Shown piece by piece: positions 26,967-36,083 of a DNA stretch of 64,000 nucleotides; positions within the stretch are counted from its first letter, which is position 1; every line of letters begins with the position of its first letter. Position numbers and translations under genes: made by a program. The stretch covers positions 1,054,001 to 1,118,000 of the forward strand of contig CAWJLE010000001.1 of the NCBI GenBank assembly GCA_963843645.1, in the 5' to 3' direction. Origin of the DNA: CAWJLE01 sp963843645 (GTDB lineage: Bacteria > Chloroflexota > Anaerolineae > DAOTYC01). The notes under the pieces were generated by a model that saw only the letters and a program-made list of their open reading frames with translations, did no database searches and was not told where the DNA came from.

Positions 26967-29228
26967 ATGGCCTTCGATCTTTCCACCTGGCAGAAATCTG
27001 CGGCGGAAAAGCTGCACGGCATCGGCGGCTGGCTGGACCGACGCCGTATGCAGGAGGCGCCCTATCTGCTCTACGGCACGCTGTGCGGGCTTACCCTCTG
27101 GCCGCTGGTCGAGGCAGCGCGCTCGGGCCAACTCCTGCCCGCGATGATGACGTTGGGCGCCGTCGCCGGCGGCATGGGAGGCGAGTTGCTCGCCGAGCAG
27201 GTGCAGCGCTGGAAAGACGGCGCGGACGAAGCTCAAGTTGCGCAATGGACCGCCGAGACAGCCCCGCAGAACGCCGACCTCCACACCGCGCTCGACGCCA
27301 TCCTCGCGAAGATGGACGCTGTGACACACGCCGAGGCCGCCTTGGGCGACGCGGACCGGCAGTGGTTCACGGACACATTGAAGGACGAGATGGCTCGGCT
27401 GAGCCAGGGGACGTCCTACTCGGTTAAGATGGTGAACAGCACCGGGGCTGTCGCGCAGGGCGAGCAAGCAAAGGCGGCCGGACCCGGCAGCGTCGTCGCC
27501 GAGACCATACTGGGCCCCGTGACCATCCAGAACATCGACAAACAAGAGGTACACGCAGCCTTGCCGCTCTCTCCGGTCGAGCGGGCGCGTGTGCACTACC
27601 TCAAGCGCCTGCACCAGCAGTGCAGTGTGCTGCCGTTGGGCGCGCTGGGCGGCGACGAAGAGACCGGGCAGGATGTCAGCCTGGAGCAGGTCTACATCGC
27701 CCTCGACACCCAGACACTCGTGCCTCTCTCCGATGTTGAAAAAGAAAAAATCAAGCGAGAACGCGGGTGGCGGCCCCGGGAAGACAGGCCCCTCTCCGCG
27801 CTGGAAGTCGCCACGGACAATCCCCGCCTGGTGCTGCTCGGTGACGCCGGCAGCGGCAAGAGCACGTTCGTCCGCCAACTGACGGCCTGGCTGGCCGCCG
27901 CCTGCGTGGGCGAACGCGAACCGTTGCCGGGCTGGGACACCGGTCTGCTTCCCATTTTCACCACATTGCGCGACCTGAGCCCCCGCCTTAGCTCACTTGC
28001 ATTGGACCGCATCTCGGAAAAGGAGCGGCAACGTCAACTGGTTGAGGCCGTATGGGCGCAGTGGCAGGCCGACCTGAAGGCGCTGGGCGCGGCCGACCTG
28101 TCCTCCGGCCTGGAGGAAGCCTTGTCGGACGGTAACGTCGTGCTGGTTCTCGATGGCCTGGATGAAGTACCCGCCGGCCTGCGCGACCGGGTCCGGTTGG
28201 CTGTCCACGCTGTTCTCAGCAGTTATCCGCACCTGCAACGCCTGATTCTGACCTGCCGTATCCGCTCGTATGTTGGGGCCGCTGTATTCCACACGTGCGA
28301 GGCTCACACGTTGGCACCTTTCGACGAACACAAGATCGCGCAGTTCGTCCGGGCGTGGTACGTCGCACAAACGGAGCTCGGGCGACTGAGCCCCAACAAA
28401 GCCGATGAACGCGCACAGGATTTAACACAGGCGGCGCTCTCTGCAGACTTGGTCACGTTGGCTGCCAACCCCATGCTGCTGACGACCATGGCTGTCATTC
28501 ACCGGCGCGAGGTGGGCTTGCCGCGCGAGCGAGTGCGTTTGTATGCGCTTGCCGTCCAGGTCTTGATCAGCCGGTGGCAGAAGCCCAAAGGGATCTTCAT
28601 ATCACCTGAGTTGGAGATGAAACTGAACAGCGACCTCGAAATGCGTGCGCTTCTGAACCGGTTGGGGTACGAGGCGCACTGCCGGCAGCGCGGTGGTGCG
28701 CTAGATAGCGAGGCAGACCTGGCACGCAAGGACGTGCTGGAGATCCTGGAAGAGCCTGAGTACCTGGCCGGTGCCGGGTTGGCCGACGAGTTCCTGGACT
28801 ACGTGGACCAGCGCGCCGGGCTGTTGGTTGGACGGGGCGGCGACGAAGACGGCCACAAGCCGCAAACCTACGCCTTTCCGCACCGCACTTTTCAGGAATA
28901 CCTGGCCGGCTGCCACATGGCCGAGGGAAGAGCGCGCGAGATCGCCGGCAATTACCTGGACAGGTGCAAAGAAGGCGACCACTGGTATCTGGCAGCGCAG
29001 TTGGGGGCCGAGGAACTGCTCTACAACAAGACTCAGCCGGGGGACGTGCTCGATCTGGCTTACGCACTCTGCCCTTCAAAAGCACCGTCGGACGAAACGG
29101 CCTGGCGCGCGGTGCTATGGTCCGGCCAGTTGGCGGTGCTGCTGGGAACAGACCGCATCCATCGTGATGCCCGACAAGCCGCTTGGCGACTCGGCCTACC
29201 TCGAACGGCTACTGTCGTGCCTGGTTGA
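26967..29228 (+). CDS. membrane-anchored NACHT-domain STAND NTPase
   Basis: Protein of at least 753 residues. Residues about 33-50 and 58-75 are hydrophobic and may anchor it to the membrane. A prologue common before NACHT domains in such proteins follows (YLKRLHQQCSVLPLGAL, VYIALDTQT), then Walker A GDAGSGKST at 292-300 and Walker B VLVLDGLDEVP at 393-402, diagnostic of NACHT. TYAFPHRTFQEYLAGCHMA is the usual winged-helix end of the NACHT module. After GTDRIHRD (about 29165) the frame drifts to a short shadow tail, while the next frame continues into the SUMF1 domain, so the two are probably one protein of about 1050 residues. Related bacterial NACHT proteins act in phage defence; here that is inference. 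Confidence 0.9.
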   Translation: MAFDLSTWQKSAAEKLHGIGGWLDRRRMQEAPYLLYGTLCGLTLWPLVEAARSGQLLPAMMTLGAVAGGMGGELLAEQVQRWKDGADEAQVAQWTAETAPQNADLHTALDAILAKMDAVTHAEAALGDADRQWFTDTLKDEMARLSQGTSYSVKMVNSTGAVAQGEQAKAAGPGSVVAETILGPVTIQNIDKQEVHAALPLSPVERARVHYLKRLHQQCSVLPLGALGGDEETGQDVSLEQVYIALDTQTLVPLSDVEKEKIKRERGWRPREDRPLSALEVATDNPRLVLLGDAGSGKSTFVRQLTAWLAAACVGEREPLPGWDTGLLPIFTTLRDLSPRLSSLALDRISEKERQRQLVEAVWAQWQADLKALGAADLSSGLEEALSDGNVVLVLDGLDEVPAGLRDRVRLAVHAVLSSYPHLQRLILTCRIRSYVGAAVFHTCEAHTLAPFDEHKIAQFVRAWYVAQTELGRLSPNKADERAQDLTQAALSADLVTLAANPMLLTTMAVIHRREVGLPRERVRLYALAVQVLISRWQKPKGIFISPELEMKLNSDLEMRALLNRLGYEAHCRQRGGALDSEADLARKDVLEILEEPEYLAGAGLADEFLDYVDQRAGLLVGRGGDEDGHKPQTYAFPHRTFQEYLAGCHMAEGRAREIAGNYLDRCKEGDHWYLAAQLGAEELLYNKTQPGDVLDLAYALCPSKAPSDETAWRAVLWSGQLAVLLGTDRIHRDARQAAWRLGLPRTATVVPG

Positions 29229-30123
29229 GATCCTGACGTGCGGAAGGCTGTCCCCAATCGAGCGGGCCGAGGCAGGCCGCGCACTGGCGCAACTGGGCGA
29301 CCCACGCCCGGAGGTGACGACACTCGACGGGATGGAGTTCTGTCTCGTCCCACGCGGCCCATTCTGGATGGGCGAAAGCCAAGATGCGCGGTACGAAGAC
29401 GAAAAGCCGCAGCATCAGGTCGACCTCCCTTATGACTTCTGGTTGGCACATTATCCAGTAACCGTGGCCCAGTACCGTGCCTTCGTCGAGGCCAGCGGCC
29501 GCCCACCGCGCGACGAGAACAGGCTGCGCGGATTGCCCAATCACCCTGTCGTAGACGTGACGTGGCACGACGCTCAGGCATTCTGCACCTGGCTGACCGG
29601 GGACTGGCAGAAAAGAGGCTGGCTGTCCGACGGTTGGGCGGTGCGCTTGCCATCGGAGGCAGAGTGGGAAAAGGCCGCCCGCGGTGGGCAGCAAATCGTG
29701 AGAGTCGTGCACTCAATATCCAGCCTGAAAGGAGAAATGCAGCGGGAAATTCAGCAAGAAAACAATCCCAATAGCAGGCGTGTCTTTCCGTGGGGCGACG
29801 AGCCGGACCCTAACCTCGCTAACTATGCCGACACGCACATCGGCAACACGAGTGCGGTGGGCTGCTTCCCGGACGGGGCCAGTCCCTACGGCTGCGAGGA
29901 CATGAGCGGGAACGTCTGGGAATGGACGCGGAGCGTCTACGAACAATACCCTTACGACCCGAACGGTGGGCGCGAGTCGCTGCAGTCCGATGCCGCCCGG
30001 GTGTTGCGCGGGGGCGGGTTCAACAGCAATGAGTACTTCGTCCGCTGCGCTTACCGCCTCTGGTACGTGCCCGACGCCCTCTACAGGTTCATCGGGTTTC
30101 GGGTGGTGTTGTCCCCGTCGTGA
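29168..30123 (+). CDS. SUMF1/formylglycine-generating-enzyme-like domain, C-terminal part of the NACHT protein
   Basis: In the frame after the break: AYLERLLSCLVEIL and LSPIERAEAGRALAQLGDPR, the linker usually found between NACHT modules and SUMF1 domains, then LDGMEFCLVPRGPFWMG, EDEKPQHQVDLPYDFWLAH, PVTVAQYRAFVEASG, VRLPSEAEWEKAARGG, FPWGDEP, MSGNVWEWT and GFRVVLSP, in family order. The active-site cysteine pair of true formylglycine-generating enzymes is not present as such: around VLRGGGFNSNEYFVRCAYR only one cysteine is seen. It is therefore more likely a C-type-lectin-like ligand-sensing domain than an oxidase (inference). A single-base indel near 29150-29170 separates it from the NACHT frame. 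Confidence 0.85.
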
Positions 30124-30174
30124 CTCTGAGCTCTGTCCCTCTGGTCTCTGGTTCTCTGAACGCCAGAGGGGTAT

Positions 30175-30310
30175 CTGGACCACGAAACGCACGAAACGGC
30201 GCGAAAGACACGAAAAACGACCTCTCGTTGCCCCGGCCTACGAGCCAATCATGGCCGCAAGAGGTCGTTTTTCGTGTCTTTCGCGCCGTTTCGTGCGTTT
30301 CGCGGTCCAG
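30175..30310. repeat. 51-base-arm inverted repeat between convergent genes
   Basis: Arms 30175-30225 and 30260-30310 are almost perfect reverse complements, rich in ACGAAA units (CACGAAACGCACGAAAC in the left arm), around a 34-base spacer. It fills the gap between the NACHT-SUMF1 and pcrA stop codons and could stop transcription from both sides. Confidence 0.9.
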
Positions 30311-30322
30311 ACGCCCCAGCAA

Positions 30323-32626
30323 CTACCCGCCCTTCACCTTCCGCAGGTTCGCGAAGCTGGCCATGAGGCGCTTGACGCCACGGCCCTTGAAGGCGACCGT
30401 CACTTCCTCGTCGCCGTCCTTGACGACGCTCTGGATCACGGTGCCGTCGCCGAAGGCGGCGTGGACGACGGCGTCGCCGGTGTGGAAGAGCTGCCGGTAG
30501 GCGCCCGCGGCCGGCCTGGCGGACGCGGATCGCACCGGCTCCGGCGCACGCCGTGGCTCGCGCTCGGGCGCGGACGGCTCGTTGTCGCGGACGTACGATT
30601 GGATCGCCGCCTTGCGGTCCACCAGGCGGGACTGCACACCGAACGTGTGCACTTCACGTTCCGGAGCCCGCGCAGAGGCCTGGCGCGCGTCGTCCCGCAG
30701 CAGGGCCGCCGGGATGTCGGCCAGGAAGCGCGACGGCTCGCTGAACTCGGTGCGGCCGTACTGGGTCCGCCGGAACGCGCGCAGCAGGTACAGGCGGTCC
30801 TTGGCGCGGGTGATGCCCACGTAGCACAGGCGCCGCTCCTCTTCCATCTGGGTTTCGTCCCGCTCCTCCTCCAGCGCCTTCACGGCTCTGGTGTGCGGCA
30901 GCAAACCCTCGTTCATTCCCACCATGAAGACCGTGCCGAACTCCAGTCCTTTCGCCGCGTGCAGGGTCAGAAGGGTGGGCGCGTCCAACACCTCGGGCAG
31001 ATTGTCCACGTCCGAAACCAGCGAGATCTCCTCCAGGAACACGTCCAGCGACGAGTCGACCGGCACGAATTCGTATTGGGCGGCGACGTTGCGGAGCTCT
31101 TCGATGTTCTCCCATCGCTCGGCGCCTTCCGGGGTACCGTCCTTGATCGCTGCGGCGTAGCCGGACTGCTCGAGCACCTGATCCATCAGGTCCATGACAC
31201 GAATCTTGTCGCGGACGTCGACCAGGCCCTCCACGATCTGCAGGAAGCTGAGCGCCGACTTGCGGCCGCGCGTGGACAGGGCGATGTCCGCCTGGTCGGC
31301 GCGGATCGACCGCAGCGCCTCGAAGATGGAGACGCCGTGGCGGGCGGCGAAGGCGCTGAGGTCGGCGAGCGTCGATGCGCCGATGCCGCGGGTCGGGACG
31401 TTGATGACGCGGGCCAGGCTCACGTTGTCGTTGGGGTTGTGGATCAGCCGCAGGTAGGCCAGGACGTCCTTGATCTCCTTGCGCTCGTAGAACCGGGTCG
31501 CGCCGACCAGCCGGTACGGCTTCCCGCGCCAGACGAAGGCATCTTCCAACGCTCGTGACTGGGCGTTCGTCCGGTACATCACCGCCACTTCGCCCCGTTT
31601 GGCCGCGCCCGTCGTCACCAGCCGCTCGATCTCGTCGACGACGAACTTTGCTTCCTCGGACTCGTTGTACGTTTCTATGGACCAGATCTTGGCGCCGCCG
31701 GAGCGGTCGGTGCGCAGGGTCTTGCGCGTGCGCTGCAGGTTGCGGCTGATCACGGCGTTCGCCGCGTCCAGGATCGCCTGCGTGGAGCGATAGTTCTGCT
31801 CCAACAGGATCACGCGGGCGTCGGGGTAGTCCTTGCGGAAGCGCTCCACGTTCCGATAGTCGGCGCCGCGCCACGAGTAGATGGACTGGTCTTCGTCACC
31901 CACGACGAACACGTTGCGGTACTTCGCGGCGATCAGGCGCACCAGCTCGTACTGGGCCGTATTGGTGTCCTGGAATTCATCGACCAGGATGTAGGTGTAA
32001 CGCTCCTGGTACCTGTCCAGCACCTCGGGGCGCCGGCTGAAGAGCACGACGGTCTTCATCAGCAGGTCGTCGAAGTCGAGGCCGTCGTTGGCGCGCAGCA
32101 GCGCCTCGTAACGCGTGTAGATCCGCCCGGCCACTTCCTGCGGATAGTTCTTGGGCTGATAGGTCTCCGGCGAGACCAGCTCGCTCTTGGCCGCCGAGAT
32201 CGCGGCCAGAATGGAGCGGGGCGTGTGCTTCTTGTCATCGACGTTCTGCTCTTTGAGCGCCTGCTTCACCAGGCCGAGCTGGTCGTCGGTATCGTAGATG
32301 TTGAAGTTGGACGCCAGGCCGATGGCCTCACCGTCGCGGCGGAGGATGCGCGCGCAATTAGCGTGGAACGTCCCAATGGCGAGGCGCAGGACCTCATCGC
32401 CGATGAGGTCCTTCAGCCGATCGCGCATCTCGCGGGCCGCCTTGTTCGTGAAGGTGACCGCCATGATGTGCGAGGCAAACACGCCGTGCCGCAGCACCAG
32501 CGACGCGACGCGGTGGGTGAGCACGCGCGTCTTGCCGCTGCCCGGCCCCGCCAGGACCAGCACCGGCCCCTGCACGGCCTCGACGGCCTCTTGTTGGGAA
32601 GGGTTCAATCCTTTGAGCAAATCCAT
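30323..32626 (-). CDS. pcrA: ATP-dependent DNA helicase PcrA/UvrD
   Basis: Superfamily 1A 3'-5' helicase acting in nucleotide-excision repair and removal of RecA filaments. The 767-residue protein opens MDLLKGLNPSQQEAVEAVQG; motif I is AGPGSGKTRVLTHR, motif Ia FTNKAAREMRDRL, motif II VDEFQDTN, motif III GDEDQSIYSWRGAD, motif V LTLHAAKGLEFGTVF and motif VI EERRLCYVGITRAKDRL. The C-terminus, VVHAAFGDGTVIQSVVK, is the Tudor-like domain that binds RNA polymerase in PcrA. The frame is intact. The promoter region upstream contains 81-base tandem repeats and a long inverted repeat. Confidence 0.95.
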   Translation of the reverse strand: MDLLKGLNPSQQEAVEAVQGPVLVLAGPGSGKTRVLTHRVASLVLRHGVFASHIMAVTFTNKAAREMRDRLKDLIGDEVLRLAIGTFHANCARILRRDGEAIGLASNFNIYDTDDQLGLVKQALKEQNVDDKKHTPRSILAAISAAKSELVSPETYQPKNYPQEVAGRIYTRYEALLRANDGLDFDDLLMKTVVLFSRRPEVLDRYQERYTYILVDEFQDTNTAQYELVRLIAAKYRNVFVVGDEDQSIYSWRGADYRNVERFRKDYPDARVILLEQNYRSTQAILDAANAVISRNLQRTRKTLRTDRSGGAKIWSIETYNESEEAKFVVDEIERLVTTGAAKRGEVAVMYRTNAQSRALEDAFVWRGKPYRLVGATRFYERKEIKDVLAYLRLIHNPNDNVSLARVINVPTRGIGASTLADLSAFAARHGVSIFEALRSIRADQADIALSTRGRKSALSFLQIVEGLVDVRDKIRVMDLMDQVLEQSGYAAAIKDGTPEGAERWENIEELRNVAAQYEFVPVDSSLDVFLEEISLVSDVDNLPEVLDAPTLLTLHAAKGLEFGTVFMVGMNEGLLPHTRAVKALEEERDETQMEEERRLCYVGITRAKDRLYLLRAFRRTQYGRTEFSEPSRFLADIPAALLRDDARQASARAPEREVHTFGVQSRLVDRKAAIQSYVRDNEPSAPEREPRRAPEPVRSASARPAAGAYRQLFHTGDAVVHAAFGDGTVIQSVVKDGDEEVTVAFKGRGVKRLMASFANLRKVKGG

Positions 32627-32644
32627 TCACTTATCCTTAGCATC

Positions 32645-32881
32645 GGTCTGGGGATCGGCCGGCAATACGATTTGACCAGTTCCGGGGCGGAAAAATCCGC
32701 GTCTGGATGGAAGCGGCCCGCCCGCCGGCCTGGGGACCAGACGGCAAGACGACCTGGCCAGTTCCGGCGCGGAAAAGCCGCATCTGGATGGAAACGGCCC
32801 GCCCGCCGGCCTGGGGACCGGACGGCAAGACGACCTGGCCAGTTCCGGCGCGGAAAAGCCGCATCTGGATGGAAACGGCCC
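32645..32881. repeat. 81-base tandem repeats upstream of pcrA
   Basis: Nearly three copies of an 81-82 base unit; the string CCAGTTCCGG starts units at 32676, 32758 and 32839. The units contain short hairpins such as GCGGAAAAGCCGC and GGGGACCGGACGGC. The array starts 18 bases before the pcrA start codon and runs into the left arm of the next inverted repeat. Confidence 0.85.
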
Positions 32882-33072
32882 GCCCGCAGGGTCCGGGGCG
32901 ACCGAGGTCGCGTCTGGACTACGAAGCCCGCCTTCGCGGGCTGACGGCAAAACGGCTGCAGCCCCCAACTCCCATTTGGCACTCCTAAGTCCGGCCGACA
33001 TCGTTGCTGTTAGCCTGCGAAGGCGGGCTTCGTAGTCCAGACGCGACCTCGGTCGCCCCGGACCCTGCGGGC
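32882..33072. repeat. inverted pair of composite palindromes (locus 2)
   Basis: Arms 32882-32942 and 33012-33072 (61 bases) are reverse complements with about one mismatch, around a 69-base spacer. Each contains AGCCTGCGAAGGCGGGCT or its one-base variant, then TCGTAGTCCAGA, then GCGACCTCGGTCGC. The same order of two palindromes occurs at 14088-14335. With the tandem repeats this accounts for the gene-free stretch 32627-33150. Confidence 0.9.
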
Positions 33073-33150
33073 TCATTCTACGCCAGACGCGGCTTCATCC
33101 GCCTCGGGACGATCCCGCCATCGACCAACTGAGCAGTTGCCTCCGGCGAT

Positions 33151-33180
33151 TTGACCCGGCCTGCGATTCCGGAATATAAT
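33151..33180 (+). promoter_or_regulatory. promoter of ade
   Basis: TTGACC (33151-33156), 18-base spacer, TATAAT (33175-33180), 48 bases before the ade start codon. Confidence 0.7.
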
Positions 33181-33228
33181 CGACCCTATTATACCAAATT
33201 TCCAGAGGTCGTCCCCAGGAGGTCGAGT

Positions 33229-34938
33229 ATGGAACTCGCGGAACTCATCAAGCTGGCGCGCGGCCAGGAGCCGGTCGACCTCTTGCTCAAGAACGGACGG
33301 CTGGTCAACGTCTTCTCCGGTGACATCCACCCGGCCAGCGTCGCCGTCTCCGGATCACTCATCGTCGGCTTCGGCGAATACGAGGCCCGCCGCGTGATCG
33401 ACCTGGACGGCAGTTTCATCGCCCCCGGCTTCATCGACGGGCACGTCCACATCGAAAGCTCCATGGTCACCGTGCCGGAATTCATGCGCGCCGTCGTGCC
33501 CAAGGGCACCACGACCGTGGTCATCGACCCGCACGAGATCGCGAACGTCTTGGGGCTGGACGGCATCCGCTACATGCTGGAGACCAGCAAGTACAACCCG
33601 CTGAGCGTCTACATGATGGTGCCGTCGTGCGTGCCCGCCACCCACATGGAGACCGCCGGCTCCCAGCTCATGTGGTACGATCTGGCGGTGTTCCTCAACA
33701 ACAACCCCTGGGTTCTGGGTCTCGGCGAGATGATGAACTACCCCGGCGTTCTGGCACAGGATCCGACGGCGTTGGACAAGCTTCGCGCGGCGGCCGGCCA
33801 GGTGATCGACGGGCACGCGCCCGGCCTGAGCGGCCACGACCTGTCGGCGTACATCGCCGCCGGCATCCGCTCGGACCACGAATGCACGACGGAGGCTGAG
33901 GCGCGCGAGAAGCTGCGCCAGGGCATGTACGTGATGATCCGCGAAGGCTCCACGGCACGCAACATGGCCGCCCTCCTCCCGGTGGTCACGCCGGAGAACT
34001 CCCGCCACTGCATGCTCGTCACCGACGACCGCCATCCGGCCGACCTGCTCGACGAAGGCCACATGAACTTCCTGGTCAAGAAGGCGATCTCCCTGGGCCT
34101 GGCGCCGCTCACGGCCATCCAGATGGTCACCCTGAATACGGCCCAGTATTTCGGCCTAAAGGACAAAGGCGCCGTGATCCCCGGCTTCCAGGCCGACCTC
34201 GTGGTCTTCGACGACTTCGAAGACCTCAAGATCCAACAGGTCTACCGCGCGGGCCAGCTCGTCGCGGAAGGCGGCCGGCTGGTCCAGGTCCCGCCGGTGC
34301 GACCGGATATCCCCATCCGCAGCTCGATCAACATCAACCGGGAATCGATCGACTTCCGCATCCCAGCCGAGTCTCCGCGGGCCAGGGTGATCGGCATGAT
34401 GCCGTTCCAGCTCATCACGCGGAGCTTCGTCGAGGAGGTCACGGTGCAGGACGGCCTGGCCGTCGCCGATCCCGACCGCGACCTGCTGAAGATCGCCGTC
34501 ATCGAGCGACATCTGGCCTCGGGCAACATGGGCAAGGGTTTCATCCACGGCTTCGGCTTGAAGCGTGGAGCCATTGCCTCATCCGTGGCTCACGATTCTC
34601 ACAACGTCGTCGTGATCGGCACGAACGACCAGGACATGCTGCAGGCCGTCAGGGCGATCGTGGCCATGCGCGGCGGCCTGGCCGTGGCCGAGAACGGGCA
34701 GGTGATCGGCCGCTTGCCACTGCCCATCGCCGGGTTGATGTCCGACCAGCCGCTGGAGCAGGTCCGCAACACTCTGAACCACCTGCTGGACATCACGGCG
34801 GAGCTGGGTTCGGCGGTCCGCGACCCGTTCATGGCGATGAGCTTCATGGCGCTCCCGGTCATCCCCGAGCTGAAATTGACGGACAAGGGGCTGGTCGACA
34901 CGACCCAGTTCAAGCTGGTGCCTTTGTTCGAAGAGTGA
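33229..34938 (+). CDS. ade: adenine deaminase
   Basis: Converts adenine to hypoxanthine and ammonia in purine salvage. ATG 33229 follows AGGAGGT; upstream in-frame codons belong to the promoter region and are excluded. The 569-residue amidohydrolase has the metal motif GFIDGHVHIESSM, VVIDPHEIANVLG, DGHAPGLSGHDLSAYIAAG and SDHECTT with further metal-binding His and Glu, and the C-terminal part HDSHNVVVIGTNDQDM typical of the bacterial AdeC family. Length and motif spacing are normal. It is a single-gene unit; the next gene is convergent. Confidence 0.94.
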   Translation: MELAELIKLARGQEPVDLLLKNGRLVNVFSGDIHPASVAVSGSLIVGFGEYEARRVIDLDGSFIAPGFIDGHVHIESSMVTVPEFMRAVVPKGTTTVVIDPHEIANVLGLDGIRYMLETSKYNPLSVYMMVPSCVPATHMETAGSQLMWYDLAVFLNNNPWVLGLGEMMNYPGVLAQDPTALDKLRAAAGQVIDGHAPGLSGHDLSAYIAAGIRSDHECTTEAEAREKLRQGMYVMIREGSTARNMAALLPVVTPENSRHCMLVTDDRHPADLLDEGHMNFLVKKAISLGLAPLTAIQMVTLNTAQYFGLKDKGAVIPGFQADLVVFDDFEDLKIQQVYRAGQLVAEGGRLVQVPPVRPDIPIRSSININRESIDFRIPAESPRARVIGMMPFQLITRSFVEEVTVQDGLAVADPDRDLLKIAVIERHLASGNMGKGFIHGFGLKRGAIASSVAHDSHNVVVIGTNDQDMLQAVRAIVAMRGGLAVAENGQVIGRLPLPIAGLMSDQPLEQVRNTLNHLLDITAELGSAVRDPFMAMSFMALPVIPELKLTDKGLVDTTQFKLVPLFEE

Positions 34939-34945
34939 CCTGCGG

Positions 34946-35950
34946 TCAGGCCCAGCCCACGTAGGCCCACGTCCGGGCCTTGTTGCGAAAGCCCCGCGGC
35001 AGGCCCAGCGGATAGCCCACCATCTTCGCCAGGTCGCCCCAAAGCCGGATGACGGGCACCCACAACGCCGCCCTCCGCTTGTCGCGGGCCGGCAGGCTGC
35101 GCCACTGGACGGCAAGCCGGCGGTACGGCTGTCGCAGGTAGACGGCCAGGCCTATCATCAACAGAACCCAACACCAGGGGCTCCAGGCCAGGCCTCCCGC
35201 GATCAGCAGCGGCAGCGCCACGAGGTACGTGCCGTAGCGGATCAGATGGCGCCGCGTCCACAGGAGCCCTTCCCCGTCCCCCATCGCGTAATTTTGATAC
35301 TGTCTCCAGAACGCCGCCAGGCCAGAGCGCGGCCGAAAGCCGACGACCGCCCGGGGCGAAAACACGAACCGCAGGCCGCGGTTTTTCAGCGCGAGGTCGA
35401 ACAGCAGATCCTCCGAAAAGCTCATCCAGCCGGGATAGCCGCCGACCGCTTCCCAGGCAGCGCGGCGAAAGGCCACCGACCGGCTGGACGGCAGGAAGCG
35501 CTCCGGCCGGATCTCTTCCAGACTCGGCAGAACGGTCGCCCCCATCGCCACTTCGAACGCAGACTGAGGATCCGGCACGAAGAAGCCGCACACGATGTCG
35601 GGCCGGGGCGGCTGCGCGTTTTCGAATGGCCCGATCAACTCGGACAGCCAGTCCGGCCCGAACCGCACCCCGGCATCCGTCGCCGCCACGATCTCGCCGG
35701 TCGCGGCCTCGATGGCGGTGTTGCGGCCCTCGGAGATGTTGCAGCCGGGCCGCTCGATGACCCGCAGCGGCAGCCGGGCCGCATGCGCGCGGGCGTACTC
35801 CGCCAGCAAGTCCACTGTGCCGTCCGTCGAGCCGCCGTCCACGACGATGACCTCATCCGGGCGGCGCGTCTGCTCCGCCAGCGAGTCCAGCAGGCGCCGC
35901 ACGGTTCCGGCCTCGTTGCGAACGGTGGCGACCACGGTCACGCTCACCAC
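34946..35950 (-). CDS. GT2 glycosyltransferase with C-terminal membrane segments
   Basis: Protein of 334 residues with an N-terminal GT-A domain and two hydrophobic helices near residues 240-280. Motifs: VTVVATVRNEAGTVRRLLDS, VIVVDGGSTDGT, ISEGRNTAIEAATGEIVAAT followed by DAGVRFGP (metal-binding region) and FSEDLLFDLAL (catalytic-base region). The layout resembles succinoglycan-biosynthesis ExoA-type transferases. It faces ade convergently with a seven-base gap and is divergent from the LysM gene. It probably extends a polyprenyl-linked exopolysaccharide, but the sugar is unknown. Confidence 0.87.
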   Translation of the reverse strand: MVSVTVVATVRNEAGTVRRLLDSLAEQTRRPDEVIVVDGGSTDGTVDLLAEYARAHAARLPLRVIERPGCNISEGRNTAIEAATGEIVAATDAGVRFGPDWLSELIGPFENAQPPRPDIVCGFFVPDPQSAFEVAMGATVLPSLEEIRPERFLPSSRSVAFRRAAWEAVGGYPGWMSFSEDLLFDLALKNRGLRFVFSPRAVVGFRPRSGLAAFWRQYQNYAMGDGEGLLWTRRHLIRYGTYLVALPLLIAGGLAWSPWCWVLLMIGLAVYLRQPYRRLAVQWRSLPARDKRRAALWVPVIRLWGDLAKMVGYPLGLPRGFRNKARTWAYVGWA

Positions 35951-35993
35951 CAGACATCCGCCGTCTGTTTGTCCTGGTACTTTCTTTTACCGT

Positions 35994-36022
35994 TTGACAT
36001 ATCTTTTACCTGCGGCTATAAT
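35994..36022 (+). promoter_or_regulatory. full-consensus sigma70 promoter of the LysM protein gene
   Basis: TTGACA (35994-35999), exactly 17 bases, TATAAT (36017-36022): a perfect match to the housekeeping consensus, 61 bases before ATG 36084. Confidence 0.9.
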
Positions 36023-36083
36023 AAGGTAATCATAAGGTGTCCGTACTATACTCTATTTTCTTCCCGTGGGCAAGGAGACCGTT

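Noticed and set aside
29168..30123. SUMF1 domain as a diversity-generating retroelement target
   Set aside because: The fold would fit, but no reverse transcriptase, template repeat or adenine-biased variable segment was seen in the window.
32645..32881. Tandem repeats as a possible CRISPR array
   Set aside because: Units are contiguous 81-base copies without unique spacers, and no cas gene is in the window.
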